A DNA stretch of 64,000 nucleotides from Rhodospirillales bacterium (GTDB taxonomy: Bacteria; Pseudomonadota; Alphaproteobacteria; Micavibrionales; Micavibrionaceae): positions 1,550,001 to 1,614,000 of the forward strand of contig JACKJA010000002.1 in assembly GCA_020638175.1 (NCBI GenBank). The letters run 5' to 3'. The notes under the pieces are model-generated. The model ran no database searches. It was not told the DNA's origin and saw only the letters and a list, made by a program, of their open reading frames with translations. Of this stretch, positions 28,559 to 37,617 are shown piece after piece. Both the position numbers and the translations under genes were made by a program. The stretch's first letter is position 1. Each line of letters starts with the position of its first letter.

Positions 28559-29701
28559 ATGCCAAACGCTCTTGTTATAAAAATCGGCCTGATCTCCGTT
28601 TTATTAATCATCGCCGCCTTGGCAATGCCCGCCGCCATCAGCGGATTATGGGCGGGACGAATAGAAAACGCCTTGGCCGAAAACGGCTTTGCCACAACCA
28701 GCATCGGAAAATCATCTGTACGAAAAGGCCGAATTGTCATACAGGACATAGCCCTTGATCCGGACCGGTTCAGCACGATGGACAACTTGTCCGTTGTCAC
28801 GCCGCTTTTAAAAGGCATATTTACGCCCTCAACATCAACCGTAACCATTGATGGTCTGGCCCTGAGCGGCGAATGGACCCCGCCTCTCATGCCGGATATT
28901 TCCGGCTGGGACGGACGCCTGCCCCCCCTGCCCTCGTTTGACAAAACCGTGCTAAACAGCGGACAGGCTGATATCCTGACAACGGCGGGCGCCCTGCGCC
29001 TGAACGCCAAGGGCCAGTTAACCCGAACCCCGGAAAAAAGCACGTTTGAAGCAGCGCTGTGGGGCAAGCAGCATCAGCTCAACCTCGACAGCCTGTGGAA
29101 GGGAACCATCGCCCCGGACGGTAGTTTTCAGGTTGAAACGGAAATACGGGAGGCGCGCCTGAACACAGACCGGCTCCAGGCCACCCGTGTAAACGGCTGG
29201 GGAAGCTTGAGCCGACAAGCAAAAACCATCCCCGTCATTAGCGGCCAACTGGATGCCGGACAAATTGATTTCTCCGGCACGATCTTTTCCAAAGTCACCC
29301 TGACCGTCGACGGTCCGATTGACGGATACCACCTGATCGCAAGCGGACAGGCCGCCGGTTTCCAGAATTTATCCTTTTATGCCGATGTAAAAAAAGAGAA
29401 CTCGGATTTCCAGATCGACATAACGGTGCTGGCCGATGATGTCGAGGGCCTCTTGGCCTTTTTACTCAAAATACGAAATAGCATGGAAGGAATAACCAGC
29501 CCCTTTGGTGCCTTCTCGCGCCTGATGATTACCCCCGGCAATCTGGCACGCCTGAAAGCCACAATGAAAGATTGGGAATACGACCACACAGAATTACAGA
29601 TCAAAGGACCGCTCAGCGATCTGACATCTAAAATCGTAGCCACAAACACACAAAACAACGCTACAGAGCAATACGTCATCAGCCTGAACCCGGCTGAATA
29701 G
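28559..29701 (+). CDS. Membrane-anchored AsmA/YdbH-like protein, uncertain
   Basis: A 380-residue protein with one N-terminal membrane helix (IGLISVLLIIAALAMPAAIS) and a long beta-rich periplasmic region. Short repeated patterns such as SGQADILTTAGALRLNAKGQ and SGQLDAGQIDFSG resemble the beta-groove of AsmA/TamB/YdbH-type proteins, which carry lipids between membranes. The resemblance is a general impression of strand periodicity, not a motif match. It starts three bases after parE and is likely co-transcribed. lptD, another envelope gene, lies 2 kb downstream on the other strand. Confidence 0.6.
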   Translation: MPNALVIKIGLISVLLIIAALAMPAAISGLWAGRIENALAENGFATTSIGKSSVRKGRIVIQDIALDPDRFSTMDNLSVVTPLLKGIFTPSTSTVTIDGLALSGEWTPPLMPDISGWDGRLPPLPSFDKTVLNSGQADILTTAGALRLNAKGQLTRTPEKSTFEAALWGKQHQLNLDSLWKGTIAPDGSFQVETEIREARLNTDRLQATRVNGWGSLSRQAKTIPVISGQLDAGQIDFSGTIFSKVTLTVDGPIDGYHLIASGQAAGFQNLSFYADVKKENSDFQIDITVLADDVEGLLAFLLKIRNSMEGITSPFGAFSRLMITPGNLARLKATMKDWEYDHTELQIKGPLSDLTSKIVATNTQNNATEQYVISLNPAE

Positions 29702-29705
29702 TGAG

Positions 29706-31601
29706 CTAGACCAGACCAAAGTAGTATTTCGCAATCACCATATAAGCCACCCACAATATCAGGATCAGCGGAATACCGGCCTTCATAAAATCCCGGAACC
29801 GGTAATGCCCCGGCCCCATCACCAGCAAATTGGTCTGATAACCAATCGGAGAGGCAAAAGAACAATTCGCCGCAAAAATAACCGTCATCGCAAAAACAAC
29901 CGGATCAACGCCGATATTAATGGCCAGATTAATGGCAATCGGCGTAAACAAAATAGCGCAGGCATTGTTGCTCAGAACATTGGTGGCTATGGCCACGACA
30001 ATAAACAGCAACCCGGCAATCGCCATTGGTGAATCGGCGATCGGCAACTTCAAAAGCAACTCGGCAATAAACTGGGCACCTTCGGTAACCTGCAAGGCCG
30101 TCCCCAACGCCAGCATCGACCCGACCAGCAAAAATATTTTCCGGTCGATCGCTCGTGTCGCCTGCCGTACATTCAGGCAGCCCGTGGCAATCATCACCAC
30201 CGCCCCGGTTATCGCCGCCACGGGAATCGACATAATCCCCAGTGCCGCCATAACAATAGTGCTCAGCATAATACCGCCCGCTAGCGGCGCTTTGGCAGGC
30301 ACCGGCAATTCCTTTTTCGACCCCGATAAAACAATCAGATCCTGTGAACTGCGCATGGAATCAACCGCGCCGCGGCTACCGGCCACCAACAGCACATCCC
30401 CGGCCTCCAGCCGGATACGCCCCAGCCGTCGCCGCACCACCCTGGCCCGGCGCTGAATCCCTAAAACGATAGCGCCGAACTGGCGGTGAAATCCAACCTG
30501 CTCCAAACTCATATCAATCATACGAGAGTTCGGCTTAATCATAATCTCGGCCAATATACGGGTTTCCGCGACTTTTTCTTCAAGCTCCGGACTGCCGCCA
30601 ACCTCTTCTTCCCCCTCATCCTCGGTTTTACGGGTAACCAGCGCCCGCTCTTCTTCCTCCGACAACAAAAAGCCGGGGAACTGGGATAATAAATTCCCCA
30701 GAGCATTTCTCGTCGCCGCAACGATCAGAATATCGCCCTGCTCGATCACATAGCCCTCGAACGGCGGTAATATCAAATGCCCGGAACGCTGGATCAACCT
30801 GATATTCATATCCGGCAAACCGGGAAACCGCCCCTCGACACACTCCATCCCGATCAGCTTGCTGTCAGACACAATATCCAGCTCGGCAATAAATTCTTTT
30901 TCATCCCCGGCGAGCTGACTGGCCAGCGACTGGCGATCAGGCAACAATTTAGGCAATATCACCAGAAGATAAATAAACCCGACAGCCGCCATCATCATTC
31001 CCGGCACGGTAAAAGCGAAAAAAGACAGCGGTTCATAGCCCAGTTCAACCATGGTGCTGGACACCAGAAGGTTCGTCGACGACCCGACCAGCGTAGTCAT
31101 CCCCCCCAAAATAGCGGCAAAGCTAAGGGGCATCATAATACGGCTATCGGAAAGCTGGGCTGAATGAGCCAGCGCCTGCATAATCGGAATAGCGATAATG
31201 ACCAATGGCGTATTATTCATAAAGGCACTGACAACCAGAACAAAAATCAGTATGCCGAAGATCGAGGCCCATGCCATTTTTTGATTGGATGTGACAAACA
31301 TTTGCGTCACAGGCCGCAAGGCATCGGTCTGGATAATCCCCTGACCGATCACCAGCAGGGCCAAAACCGCCACCAATGACGGATTGGCAAAACCGGACAA
31401 CAAAGACAGGGCATCCATCTGGTTGCGACCATTTGCGTCATAGACAGGAAAAAACTGTCCAAAAACCAGCAACGCGGTTAACAAGGCGACGCTTGTGACT
31501 TCCAGCGGAAATTTTTCGCGGGCAAACGATATAATGGCCAATCCCGTGAGGATCAGAACAAACCACATATGCATCGCCGGTGTTTCAAATACAAACGTCA
31601 C
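29706..31601 (-). CDS. SLC13-family permease with two TrkA-C domains
   Basis: A 631-residue transporter with an N-terminal and a C-terminal block of membrane helices around a central cytosolic part. The first half contains SAFMNNTPLVIIAIPIMQAL and LVGSSTNLLVSS, and the second NVLSNNACAILFTPIAINLA and ASPIGYQTNLLVMGPGHYRF. These are the paired substrate/sodium-site loops of the divalent anion symporter (DASS) and related families. The central part shows two RCK_C/TrkA-C domains, one with SKLIGMECVEGRFPG and the other with SRMIDMSLEQVGFHRQFGA. The substrate is unknown (dicarboxylate, sulfate or similar). Confidence 0.9.
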   Translation of the reverse strand: MTFVFETPAMHMWFVLILTGLAIISFAREKFPLEVTSVALLTALLVFGQFFPVYDANGRNQMDALSLLSGFANPSLVAVLALLVIGQGIIQTDALRPVTQMFVTSNQKMAWASIFGILIFVLVVSAFMNNTPLVIIAIPIMQALAHSAQLSDSRIMMPLSFAAILGGMTTLVGSSTNLLVSSTMVELGYEPLSFFAFTVPGMMMAAVGFIYLLVILPKLLPDRQSLASQLAGDEKEFIAELDIVSDSKLIGMECVEGRFPGLPDMNIRLIQRSGHLILPPFEGYVIEQGDILIVAATRNALGNLLSQFPGFLLSEEEERALVTRKTEDEGEEEVGGSPELEEKVAETRILAEIMIKPNSRMIDMSLEQVGFHRQFGAIVLGIQRRARVVRRRLGRIRLEAGDVLLVAGSRGAVDSMRSSQDLIVLSGSKKELPVPAKAPLAGGIMLSTIVMAALGIMSIPVAAITGAVVMIATGCLNVRQATRAIDRKIFLLVGSMLALGTALQVTEGAQFIAELLLKLPIADSPMAIAGLLFIVVAIATNVLSNNACAILFTPIAINLAINIGVDPVVFAMTVIFAANCSFASPIGYQTNLLVMGPGHYRFRDFMKAGIPLILILWVAYMVIAKYYFGLV

Positions 31602-31637
31602 AAAAACCGCCTTTTAAAAATCCGGTTACAAAACTCT

Positions 31638-34055
31638 CTACTCAGGCACATTACCGGCTCCCCACCCCCCTGAACCAGAGGTCTGGAATTCCCCCAAATT
31701 CTTCAGCCCCAGCCGGAACATAATGTCTGTTCCGCTGTCTCCCGAAGAATCCGTTGTCAAACTGCGTTCCGCCGCCAGAGACATGGACATGCAGCACCCG
31801 ATATAGTCTATAGCCAACATCGCCTTACGCAACCCTTGATCTTCCCCCAGATCATAAAGCGCTCCATTGCGCAACTGCCAGCGCTCCGTCAGTTTGAATG
31901 TTGAACTCCCTTGTATTTGCTCCCGGCTCTCACTGATATCCGTCCCTTCCAGAGCTTTGGCAAAAAGATAGCGGGAATAAACGGACAACCGGTCCCATTT
32001 CGCATAACCGTCAAATTCATGACGCTGCGACGTCAACTGGGCGCTATCAACCTGAAAACGGTAATTTATACCGTACCGTTTGTTATACACCCCCGTCAGC
32101 TGTCCAACCAAATCGGATCCCTGACGCGTTAAACCAGAGCCTTCCGTGAAGGGATTGTTGCTGTCATCAAACCGGTAACTCTGTCCGCCAAATGCCTCGA
32201 TATAACTGCCCTTGTGACCATACAAACCGGGACGTAAACCGTATGTAAGGCGCGATTGGTCTTCAATTTTATCCATTCCCGGAAAACGGCTCGGATTAAA
32301 CAGGTTGGCCGTATCCAGCTGCACATCCTTGCTGTCCTCATTGGGAATATCATCATTTTGAGCGTCAATATTCGGAGCGAGAGTCAGCGCCGCCACAGGT
32401 TCAATAACAGCCTGCATACGCTCAAACGAGCGAACCAGCGGATAAGAGGTCACCAGATGCGCCTGCGCAAAGCCGCGAGTCTGTTCAGCATCGCGGCTAC
32501 GCCCCGATCCGGGAGTCGCTATATCCCGGTCCTGCGCATAATAAGCATCGCCTCGAACAACCCCCGTCAGCGTATTCACAAACCCCATCCGGGAAACATG
32601 CCGTTTTTGCCAGCCCGCCTGTGCAACAACACGCGTCATATCCTGTCCGTTACCGTTCCTTTGCAGCCCCAGAGCCGAAACGTCAGCCTGCCAGCGCCCC
32701 CCCAGCGTCGCATTCGGCTCACCTACAAAACTCATCTCGAACTCAGGCAACACGTTGGGCTGGTCTGTCTGTTCTTCACGCACCCGCACATCCTGAAAAG
32801 CCATTACACGCCCGACCCCGTAATGGCGGCCCGAAAAGCGCTCGACATAGACCTGATTCTCAAGAACGTCTTTGTGACTGAAATCATACTGACGTAAATA
32901 CTGGTCATCCGAAGTCAGCTCCAGCTCGGTGCCGGCCCGCCATTTATTGTCAATATCCCAGCGGCCATCGGCAAAAACATGACCGCGCCACTCTTCCCTT
33001 TTCTTGACATCTTCTCCCCCGACACTATCCGTACGCGCCGAATAGGTAGTACTGCCGCTCAACGTCAGGGCTGCCTGTTCAAAGCGATGACGATATTCAC
33101 CGAGCGCCACCGGAGCTTCCTGTGTCATCACCATAACGCCAACGGTTGCATCACGATTGGGAGCAATATCCCAGTAGTAATTATTGGTCACGACCGTCCC
33201 TAACTGGCTGTCGAAAGCCAGCCCCGGCGTCAAAAACCCGCTTTTCCGCTTTTCCCGCCCGTCCGGGTGCGCCAGATAGGGGGAATAAAGAAGTGGCACA
33301 CCAAAAATCTCGAACCGGGCATGCTTGTATATAATCCGGTGGTTTTCCTTGTCATATATCACTTCCCGCGCTCGAATTTGCCATGCTGGATTACCTTTTT
33401 TGTCCGTATCACATTCACAAGGGGTATAAGCCGCATCATACATCACGATCCGCTGACCACCATCGCTTTGCTCCCCCTCTTGCGCCGTGAATTGTCCGCC
33501 TTCCGACAGGTAGGATTGCAGCCCGAAAACCAGCCCGGTTTTCATCTCGCCGGTCAAAGCAACCTCATCCGCAAAATGAATATCGCCACTTGGCTCGTTC
33601 AACACCACATTTCCGCGTGCAAGCACCGTATCACTGGCCATATTGTACTGCACCTCGTCGGCCTTCAATATACGGCCAGCTTGCTGCAACACGACATGTC
33701 CCTTGGCCGTCAGGATTTGTTTTTCCTTATCGTGAACCAGATTGTCCGCCGCCAGATCCACCGGCGCGGCATCGGATTGCACCGGTTCTTCCACGAGCTT
33801 TTGTGAAGCACTCTCCGGTACGGCGGCAACGGGAGGCACAGCCCCCATACGCTCGCTCCGCGCCGTTAAAAAAGGACGGGATACCGTAGAAACCGGGGAA
33901 GACGGTTCAACGCTTTGAACGACAACGGTTTCCTGATTTTCAGCGCTGCGATAACCCGTCAGCATCTGCGCCTGCACGGCGCTTCCCTCCCCCAGGAAAA
34001 AGGTGGCAAACAGGCACAAACGGAGGAAAAATTTCAGTTTCGGGCAAAAGGCCAT
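31638..34055 (-). CDS. lptD: LPS-assembly protein LptD
   Basis: Outer-membrane barrel that, with LptE, inserts lipopolysaccharide into the outer leaflet. 805 residues with a signal peptide (FFLRLCLFATFFLGEGSAVQA). The N-terminal OstA/LptA-like jellyroll is recognisable as DNLVHDKEKQILTAKGHVVL and VQYNMASDTVLARGNVV. The barrel domain begins near YTPCECDTDKKGNPAWQIRA and contains HARFEIFGVPLLYSPYLAHP, the typical LptD plug/barrel start. The C-terminal part has repeating amphipathic strands ending in a Gly-rich tail. Cys in YTPCEC and in YIGCCMS may form the interdomain disulfides required in the family. Confidence 0.95.
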   Translation of the reverse strand: MAFCPKLKFFLRLCLFATFFLGEGSAVQAQMLTGYRSAENQETVVVQSVEPSSPVSTVSRPFLTARSERMGAVPPVAAVPESASQKLVEEPVQSDAAPVDLAADNLVHDKEKQILTAKGHVVLQQAGRILKADEVQYNMASDTVLARGNVVLNEPSGDIHFADEVALTGEMKTGLVFGLQSYLSEGGQFTAQEGEQSDGGQRIVMYDAAYTPCECDTDKKGNPAWQIRAREVIYDKENHRIIYKHARFEIFGVPLLYSPYLAHPDGREKRKSGFLTPGLAFDSQLGTVVTNNYYWDIAPNRDATVGVMVMTQEAPVALGEYRHRFEQAALTLSGSTTYSARTDSVGGEDVKKREEWRGHVFADGRWDIDNKWRAGTELELTSDDQYLRQYDFSHKDVLENQVYVERFSGRHYGVGRVMAFQDVRVREEQTDQPNVLPEFEMSFVGEPNATLGGRWQADVSALGLQRNGNGQDMTRVVAQAGWQKRHVSRMGFVNTLTGVVRGDAYYAQDRDIATPGSGRSRDAEQTRGFAQAHLVTSYPLVRSFERMQAVIEPVAALTLAPNIDAQNDDIPNEDSKDVQLDTANLFNPSRFPGMDKIEDQSRLTYGLRPGLYGHKGSYIEAFGGQSYRFDDSNNPFTEGSGLTRQGSDLVGQLTGVYNKRYGINYRFQVDSAQLTSQRHEFDGYAKWDRLSVYSRYLFAKALEGTDISESREQIQGSSTFKLTERWQLRNGALYDLGEDQGLRKAMLAIDYIGCCMSMSLAAERSLTTDSSGDSGTDIMFRLGLKNLGEFQTSGSGGWGAGNVPE

Positions 34056-34191
34056 AAACGATCTCTGATCCCGCCATTTTCCACGGGTTTAATTAAAGCG
34101 ATATCCAAGGGAGGATTCTGCGGGGACATGCCTCGTAAGTCAAGGAAGCGGCGCTATGAAACCGGATTTATAAACGGAAAAATAGAGAAAA

Positions 34192-35538
34192 TTATTTCAG
34201 GAATGCAGGAATATCGTCACCAAAACCAACAATATTGCTGTCTTCTGACTCCGCATGACGATGGGAAGGAGCACGGTCCCGCCGGTCATTCTGGTTACGG
34301 CTGTCTGTCCGGCCCCGGTTTTCGCCCCGGTTACCACCTTGCTCCCGGCGCGTTTTCACGGGCTTTTCCCGGCTCTGCTTTTCATCGGCTTTACGCGGTG
34401 CCGGCGAACCTTTCGTTACATCGGTAACCGGGATTTTCTTGCTGATCAGTTTTTCAATAGCGTCGAGAAACTTCTGATCGGCATCCGTAACCAGCATCCA
34501 CGCCCGGCCCGTCTGCCCGGCCCGGCCGGTCCGGCCAATCCGGTGAACATAATCATCGGCGGACATCGGCACATCGTAATTAAACACGTGCGAAACGGCA
34601 GAAACGTCCAGTCCCCGCGCGGCAACATCCGAACAAACCAGCAAAACAACCTTGCCGTCCTTGAATTCCTGCAGCGTTTTGGTTCGAACCGGCTGCGCCA
34701 TATCACCATGCATCGGCGCGGCGGCATAACCTTGCTTTTTCAGCCACGCGGCCAGCATATCCACATCGCGTTTACGGTTACAAAACACAAAAGCGTTCTT
34801 GATATCTTCGCGGCCAATCAGCTCATCCAAAGCTTCTTTTTTATTGCGAGGAGAAACCTTTAGAAGGAATTGCTCAACCGTTTCCGCAGGAGAGGCCGGC
34901 GGCGCCACCGAAATCGTTTTCGGGTTGCTCAGGAATTTGTCAGCCAGCTTTTTAATCTCGGGCGGCATAGTCGCGGAAAATAGCAATGTCTGACGCAAGG
35001 GCGGCACCAGCGACACAATTTTTTCAATATCCGGGATAAAACCCATATCCAGCATCCGGTCGGCTTCATCAATCACAAGGATTTTAATATCCCCCAGAAG
35101 CAACGCCCCACGCTCGAACAAATCCAGCAACCGCCCCGGCGTCGCAATTAATACGTCAACACCGCGATCCAGAAGTTTCATCTGGTCGCCCATCGACTCG
35201 CCGCCAACCAGCAACGCCTTGCTTAACTTGTGGTATTTGCCATACGTGTCAAAATTATCGGCCACCTGCGCCGCCAGTTCCCGCGTCGGGGCCAGCACCA
35301 GAGAGCGCGGCATGCGGGCCTTGGCCCGGCCGCCATAAAGGATCTCGATCATCGGCAACGTAAACGCCGCCGTTTTCCCAGTGCCTGTTTGCGCCAATCC
35401 GACAAGATCGCGCATCATCAAAATAGGAGGAATAGCCTTTTCCTGAATCGGTGTCGGTTTGGTATAACCGCACTCTTCAATGGCTTTCATTATGTCGGGG
35501 CCCAGCCCCAGCTCTTCAAAACTCATGCCTGACTTCAT
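34192..35538 (-). CDS. DEAD-box ATP-dependent RNA helicase (RhlE-like)
   Basis: RNA helicase of about 448 residues from the ATG at 35538; a second ATG four codons later (MSFEELGL) is equally plausible. Motifs in order: Q motif GYTKPTPIQEKAIPPI, motif I AQTGTGKTAAFTLPM, PTRELAAQ, motif II VIDEADRMLDMGF, motif III LLFSATMP, and C-terminal SDVAARGLDV and VHRIGRTGRAGQTGRA. The Lys/Arg/Asp/Asn-rich tail is typical of RhlE-type enzymes involved in ribosome maturation or mRNA decay. The far attachment site of the integrated element is about 100 bases upstream of the start, so the element replaced whatever lay before it. Confidence 0.95.
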   Translation of the reverse strand: MKSGMSFEELGLGPDIMKAIEECGYTKPTPIQEKAIPPILMMRDLVGLAQTGTGKTAAFTLPMIEILYGGRAKARMPRSLVLAPTRELAAQVADNFDTYGKYHKLSKALLVGGESMGDQMKLLDRGVDVLIATPGRLLDLFERGALLLGDIKILVIDEADRMLDMGFIPDIEKIVSLVPPLRQTLLFSATMPPEIKKLADKFLSNPKTISVAPPASPAETVEQFLLKVSPRNKKEALDELIGREDIKNAFVFCNRKRDVDMLAAWLKKQGYAAAPMHGDMAQPVRTKTLQEFKDGKVVLLVCSDVAARGLDVSAVSHVFNYDVPMSADDYVHRIGRTGRAGQTGRAWMLVTDADQKFLDAIEKLISKKIPVTDVTKGSPAPRKADEKQSREKPVKTRREQGGNRGENRGRTDSRNQNDRRDRAPSHRHAESEDSNIVGFGDDIPAFLK

Positions 35539-35639
35539 ATAGTTAAAGCCGCCGCAGGGCAAGAACTGTTTGCGGTTTAGCCGTTTATTCCTGTCGGTAA
35601 TTCCGGAAACGGAGCTTTGGTTAACATCTATGGAAAAAT

Positions 35640-35662
35640 TGGCGTCCGTACGGGATTCGAAC
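35640..35662. repeat. Distal attachment-site copy (tRNA-Glu 3' end remnant)
   Basis: TGGCGTCC followed by GTACGGGATTCGAAC repeats the T arm and acceptor end of the intact tRNA-Glu at 39828-39851, with one C missing. The shared uninterrupted core is 15 bases (35648-35662). No D or anticodon arm follows, so this is a partial copy as left by tRNA-targeted integration. Confidence 0.88.
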
Positions 35663-35733
35663 TCAGACAACAAGCTATTGGTTTAATTTAAAAATAAAAT
35701 AGCAAAAAATACAAAAGCCCCCAATAAAGCCCC

Positions 35734-36261
35734 CTATTTAATGTCTTCTTTTCTGAACACAGTAAGTTCTTGTATTTTGCTTTTTGCTAAATCTACACGT
35801 TCTTTGAAAGTGTAATGCTTGAAGTCGCCGAAATAGACATAGGGCTTAAATAAATCTGGCAACTCTTTTATCGTTTCCCATACAAACATCAGCTTTTTAT
35901 GCTTTTCATCAATTTTGTCATGAGAAATATCTGAGTAGGTAACAAAGAACGCATAAGCCTTGCTCAACTCATCAAATTTTCTATGAATTTCTGGCCCGAA
36001 TAAAGAACGGGCTTTGTGATATCCTATACCACGAAAAGACTCATTCGCGGCAATAAGAGCGTTAATAATTGCCTGATTACGGTCTCCATCATCGCCATGC
36101 TTAGGAAGGCCTCCATATTCAGTAACGCGGCTACAAAACTCCAAAACTTTCTCGTAAACTTGCCAGCGCTTTTCGAGTAAATCCAAGCGGAAGCGTTCTC
36201 TTGCATGCATATAGGCAAGAAAACTAAAAACAACTGCAACAATACCGAGCACTAAATCCAT
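35734..36261 (-). CDS. Membrane-anchored unknown protein of the element
   Basis: A 175-residue protein with one N-terminal membrane helix (MDLVLGIVAVVFSFLAYMHA) followed by a helical cytosolic domain rich in Lys, Glu and aromatic residues (RWQVYEKVLEFCSRV..., RSLFGPEIHRKFDELSKAY). It is the last gene before the distal attachment site, the usual place for cargo in small islands. AT-rich codon use matches the rest of the element. No family is recognised. A membrane-tethered helical protein as cargo could serve phage defence or host modulation, but nothing in the sequence proves this. Confidence 0.75.
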   Translation of the reverse strand: MDLVLGIVAVVFSFLAYMHARERFRLDLLEKRWQVYEKVLEFCSRVTEYGGLPKHGDDGDRNQAIINALIAANESFRGIGYHKARSLFGPEIHRKFDELSKAYAFFVTYSDISHDKIDEKHKKLMFVWETIKELPDLFKPYVYFGDFKHYTFKERVDLAKSKIQELTVFRKEDIK

Positions 36262-36557
36262 GTGATTATATTATTACAGTTTTTTGGTCTTGGTATATGG
36301 ATTTTTGTATTTTCCTGTCAGTCAGTACAGTTACATCAAGTAAGATAACTGGTCTGCTGATCTTCCGGGTAGGCACTACCCTGTCTCTTCTCACAAAGGT
36401 TTTAAATGACGTTAAACGAACAATCAGCCCTAATGATTTAGAAAAGCGCAGACTTTTTGTCTAGCTTTTGAGTATTTTAAGCGCGTGTTTCTTTTAAATT
36501 GGGGCTCTTGTTCTATTTTGTCTGCCACGCCATTTTATCCCTTTCTGTTCGTCACCT

Positions 36558-36589
36558 AGGACTTAATAATCAAGTTTAGATTAAGTCCT
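36558..36589. repeat. Perfect 10-base inverted repeat
   Basis: AGGACTTAAT and ATTAAGTCCT flank a 12-base AT-rich spacer. It is followed at once by a C-rich tract and the TCCCCC/GGGGGA palindrome. It could be a protein-binding site or a stem. It lacks the T run needed for an intrinsic terminator. Confidence 0.8.
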
Positions 36590-36672
36590 CCCCCCCTTCC
36601 GTCCCCCAAGGGGGAGACACACACTTCTATTACCCTTGCTTTTCTTGCAAATAAAAAGCACTATCAGATCAG

Positions 36673-36900
36673 GTTTGCATTTATGCAGACTTGAGGCTTC
36701 GAAACCTCTTCATCAAAAGCGGCTGGCATCAGCCGTTAGTGATGCGCTTCTCAAGAAACGTATCACAGGATGCCGCTCTTCGGTCTTATGGCCGGGAGCG
36801 GCGGCTATGTCCAAGGCTTCGGCTTAAAAGCCGTCGGCCATTTTTCTTTTGATGGATGGTTTCGAACTCCCGGCTACCAGAGGATTTTCCTCTTGGTAGC
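36673..36900 (+). ncRNA. Candidate structured RNA or leader with consecutive hairpins
   Basis: Consecutive stems can be drawn: GTTTGCAT/ATGCAGAC (36673-36690), CGGCTG/CAGCCG (36720-36735), GCCGCTC/GAGCGGC (36772-36802), CGGCTT/AAGCCG followed by a T-rich run (36820-36850), and a 12-pair stem GCTACCA-GAGGA/TCCTC-TGGTAGC (36873-36900). The fourth could act as a terminator on the plus strand. The last stands about 30 bases before the start of the small membrane protein. Strand and transcript ends are inferred. Confidence 0.4.
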
Positions 36901-36932
36901 GCGTTCGATAACTGGAAATATAAAGGAGCGGC

Positions 36933-37127
36933 ATGGAATTTGTAATTGTTTTATTTTCCATTGGCGTTGCACTTTGGCTCTACGTATTCCTTCCTGCGGA
37001 TATGGCAAAGGCTCGAAACCGATCAACTGTTATATGGGTACTTATTTCAATTTGTTTCACACCATTTACAGCAGTTTTTGGTTTGCTAGTGCTTGGGCAA
37101 GGGAAACCAGAACTTGGGCAGCATTAG
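36933..37127 (+). CDS. Small two-helix membrane protein of the element
   Basis: A 64-residue protein (MEFVIVLFSIGVALWLYVFL...) with two hydrophobic helices, about residues 2-20 and 32-55, separated by a basic loop (ADMAKARNRS). A strong ribosome site, AAAGGAGCGGC, precedes the ATG, which makes translation likely. It is the only plus-strand gene of the element and overlaps the Cys-rich gene by four bases, tail to tail. A structured noncoding stretch lies directly upstream. It could be a small regulator, a toxin-like protein or a superinfection-type protein. No family match is claimed. Confidence 0.7.
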   Translation: MEFVIVLFSIGVALWLYVFLPADMAKARNRSTVIWVLISICFTPFTAVFGLLVLGQGKPELGQH

Positions 37128-37360
37128 TCATCTTTTAAACGTCTTGCTAATTTTTGCTTTTGTTCATCCGTCATCGTGCGCCTATGAAATGGATTTTTGC
37201 CCATACGGAAAGGCCATAGATGGCAATTTTTAGCCGCACATAACCGAACTTCGGACGGTTTTTCTAAACAGCATTCTAAACAATACTTTCGTATGGCTTT
37301 TACTGGTGTTTTTTCGATACAATTTTCAGTGTGTGTGTTTGTGTCTAAAATCTTTTTCAT
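37124..37360 (-). CDS. Cys-rich small protein, probable zinc-binding
   Basis: About 78 residues from the ATG at 37360; in-frame starts at 37375 and 37450 exist, the latter overlapping alpA. The centre reads KAIRKYCLECCLEKPSEVRL followed by CAAKNCHLWPFRMGKNP, giving Cys/His residues spaced like a small zinc ribbon. Proteins with a similar CxxCC...C...CxLWPxRxG pattern are common as unnamed genes of prophages and islands. It is probably co-transcribed with alpA on its 5' side. Function unknown; a DNA- or RNA-binding accessory role is plausible. Confidence 0.7.
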   Translation of the reverse strand: MKKILDTNTHTENCIEKTPVKAIRKYCLECCLEKPSEVRLCAAKNCHLWPFRMGKNPFHRRTMTDEQKQKLARRLKDD

Positions 37361-37407
37361 TGAAATTTTTTCCATTGCTAATGCAAAAAGTTCGGAAAGA
37401 ACGGCAT

Positions 37408-37617
37408 TTAAGAAGCGATCGATTTTTGATTGATGCGGTCTTGCATCCATGTATCAATTTCGCTTTCAAGCCATGCGACAGAGCGGGCGCTTAAATTGAT
37501 GTTTTTGGGGAATGTGCCTTCGCTTATGCTGAGATAAATGGCACTACGGCTTAAACCCGTGCGCGCCATAACGTCTGTTAATCTGAGAAAGCGTTCTTTT
37601 TTTGATGGTTCTGACAT
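37408..37617 (-). CDS. alpA: AlpA-family transcriptional regulator
   Basis: A 69-residue winged-helix regulator of the AlpA type (MSEPSKKERFLRLTDVMART...). The helix-turn-helix is visible as RLTDVMARTGLSRSAIYLSI, followed by FPKNINLSARSVAWLESEID, the usual AlpA beta-hairpin and recognition tail. AlpA proteins activate integrase and excision genes or act as excisionase-like factors in P4-type elements. A good AAAGGA ribosome site precedes the ATG. An inverted repeat spans the start codon and the upstream region, suggesting self-regulation. Confidence 0.9.
   Translation of the reverse strand: MSEPSKKERFLRLTDVMARTGLSRSAIYLSISEGTFPKNINLSARSVAWLESEIDTWMQDRINQKSIAS

Larger units (their letters stand above)
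36262..36932. other. Noncoding, hairpin-rich segment of the element
   Basis: About 670 bases without a convincing gene. Visible structures include GGGTAG-GCA-CTACCC (36368-36382), a perfect 10-base inverted repeat at 36558-36589, a TCCCCC-AA-GGGGGA palindrome just after it, and a run of hairpins at 36673-36900. The short frames here are broken up by the stems, lack ribosome sites and overlap each other. The density of stems suggests a structured RNA, a replication or packaging signal, or a regulatory leader for the small membrane gene that follows. Confidence 0.7.

Noticed and set aside
36841..36905. TTCGAACTCCCGG resembling a tRNA T arm
   Set aside because: The stems that should close the T arm and acceptor do not pair, and no anticodon arm can be drawn; a simple long hairpin fits better.
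36636..36932. Short plus-strand frames within the hairpin-rich region of the element
   Set aside because: They overlap each other, have no ribosome site and run through the inverted repeats; structure rather than coding explains the stretch.
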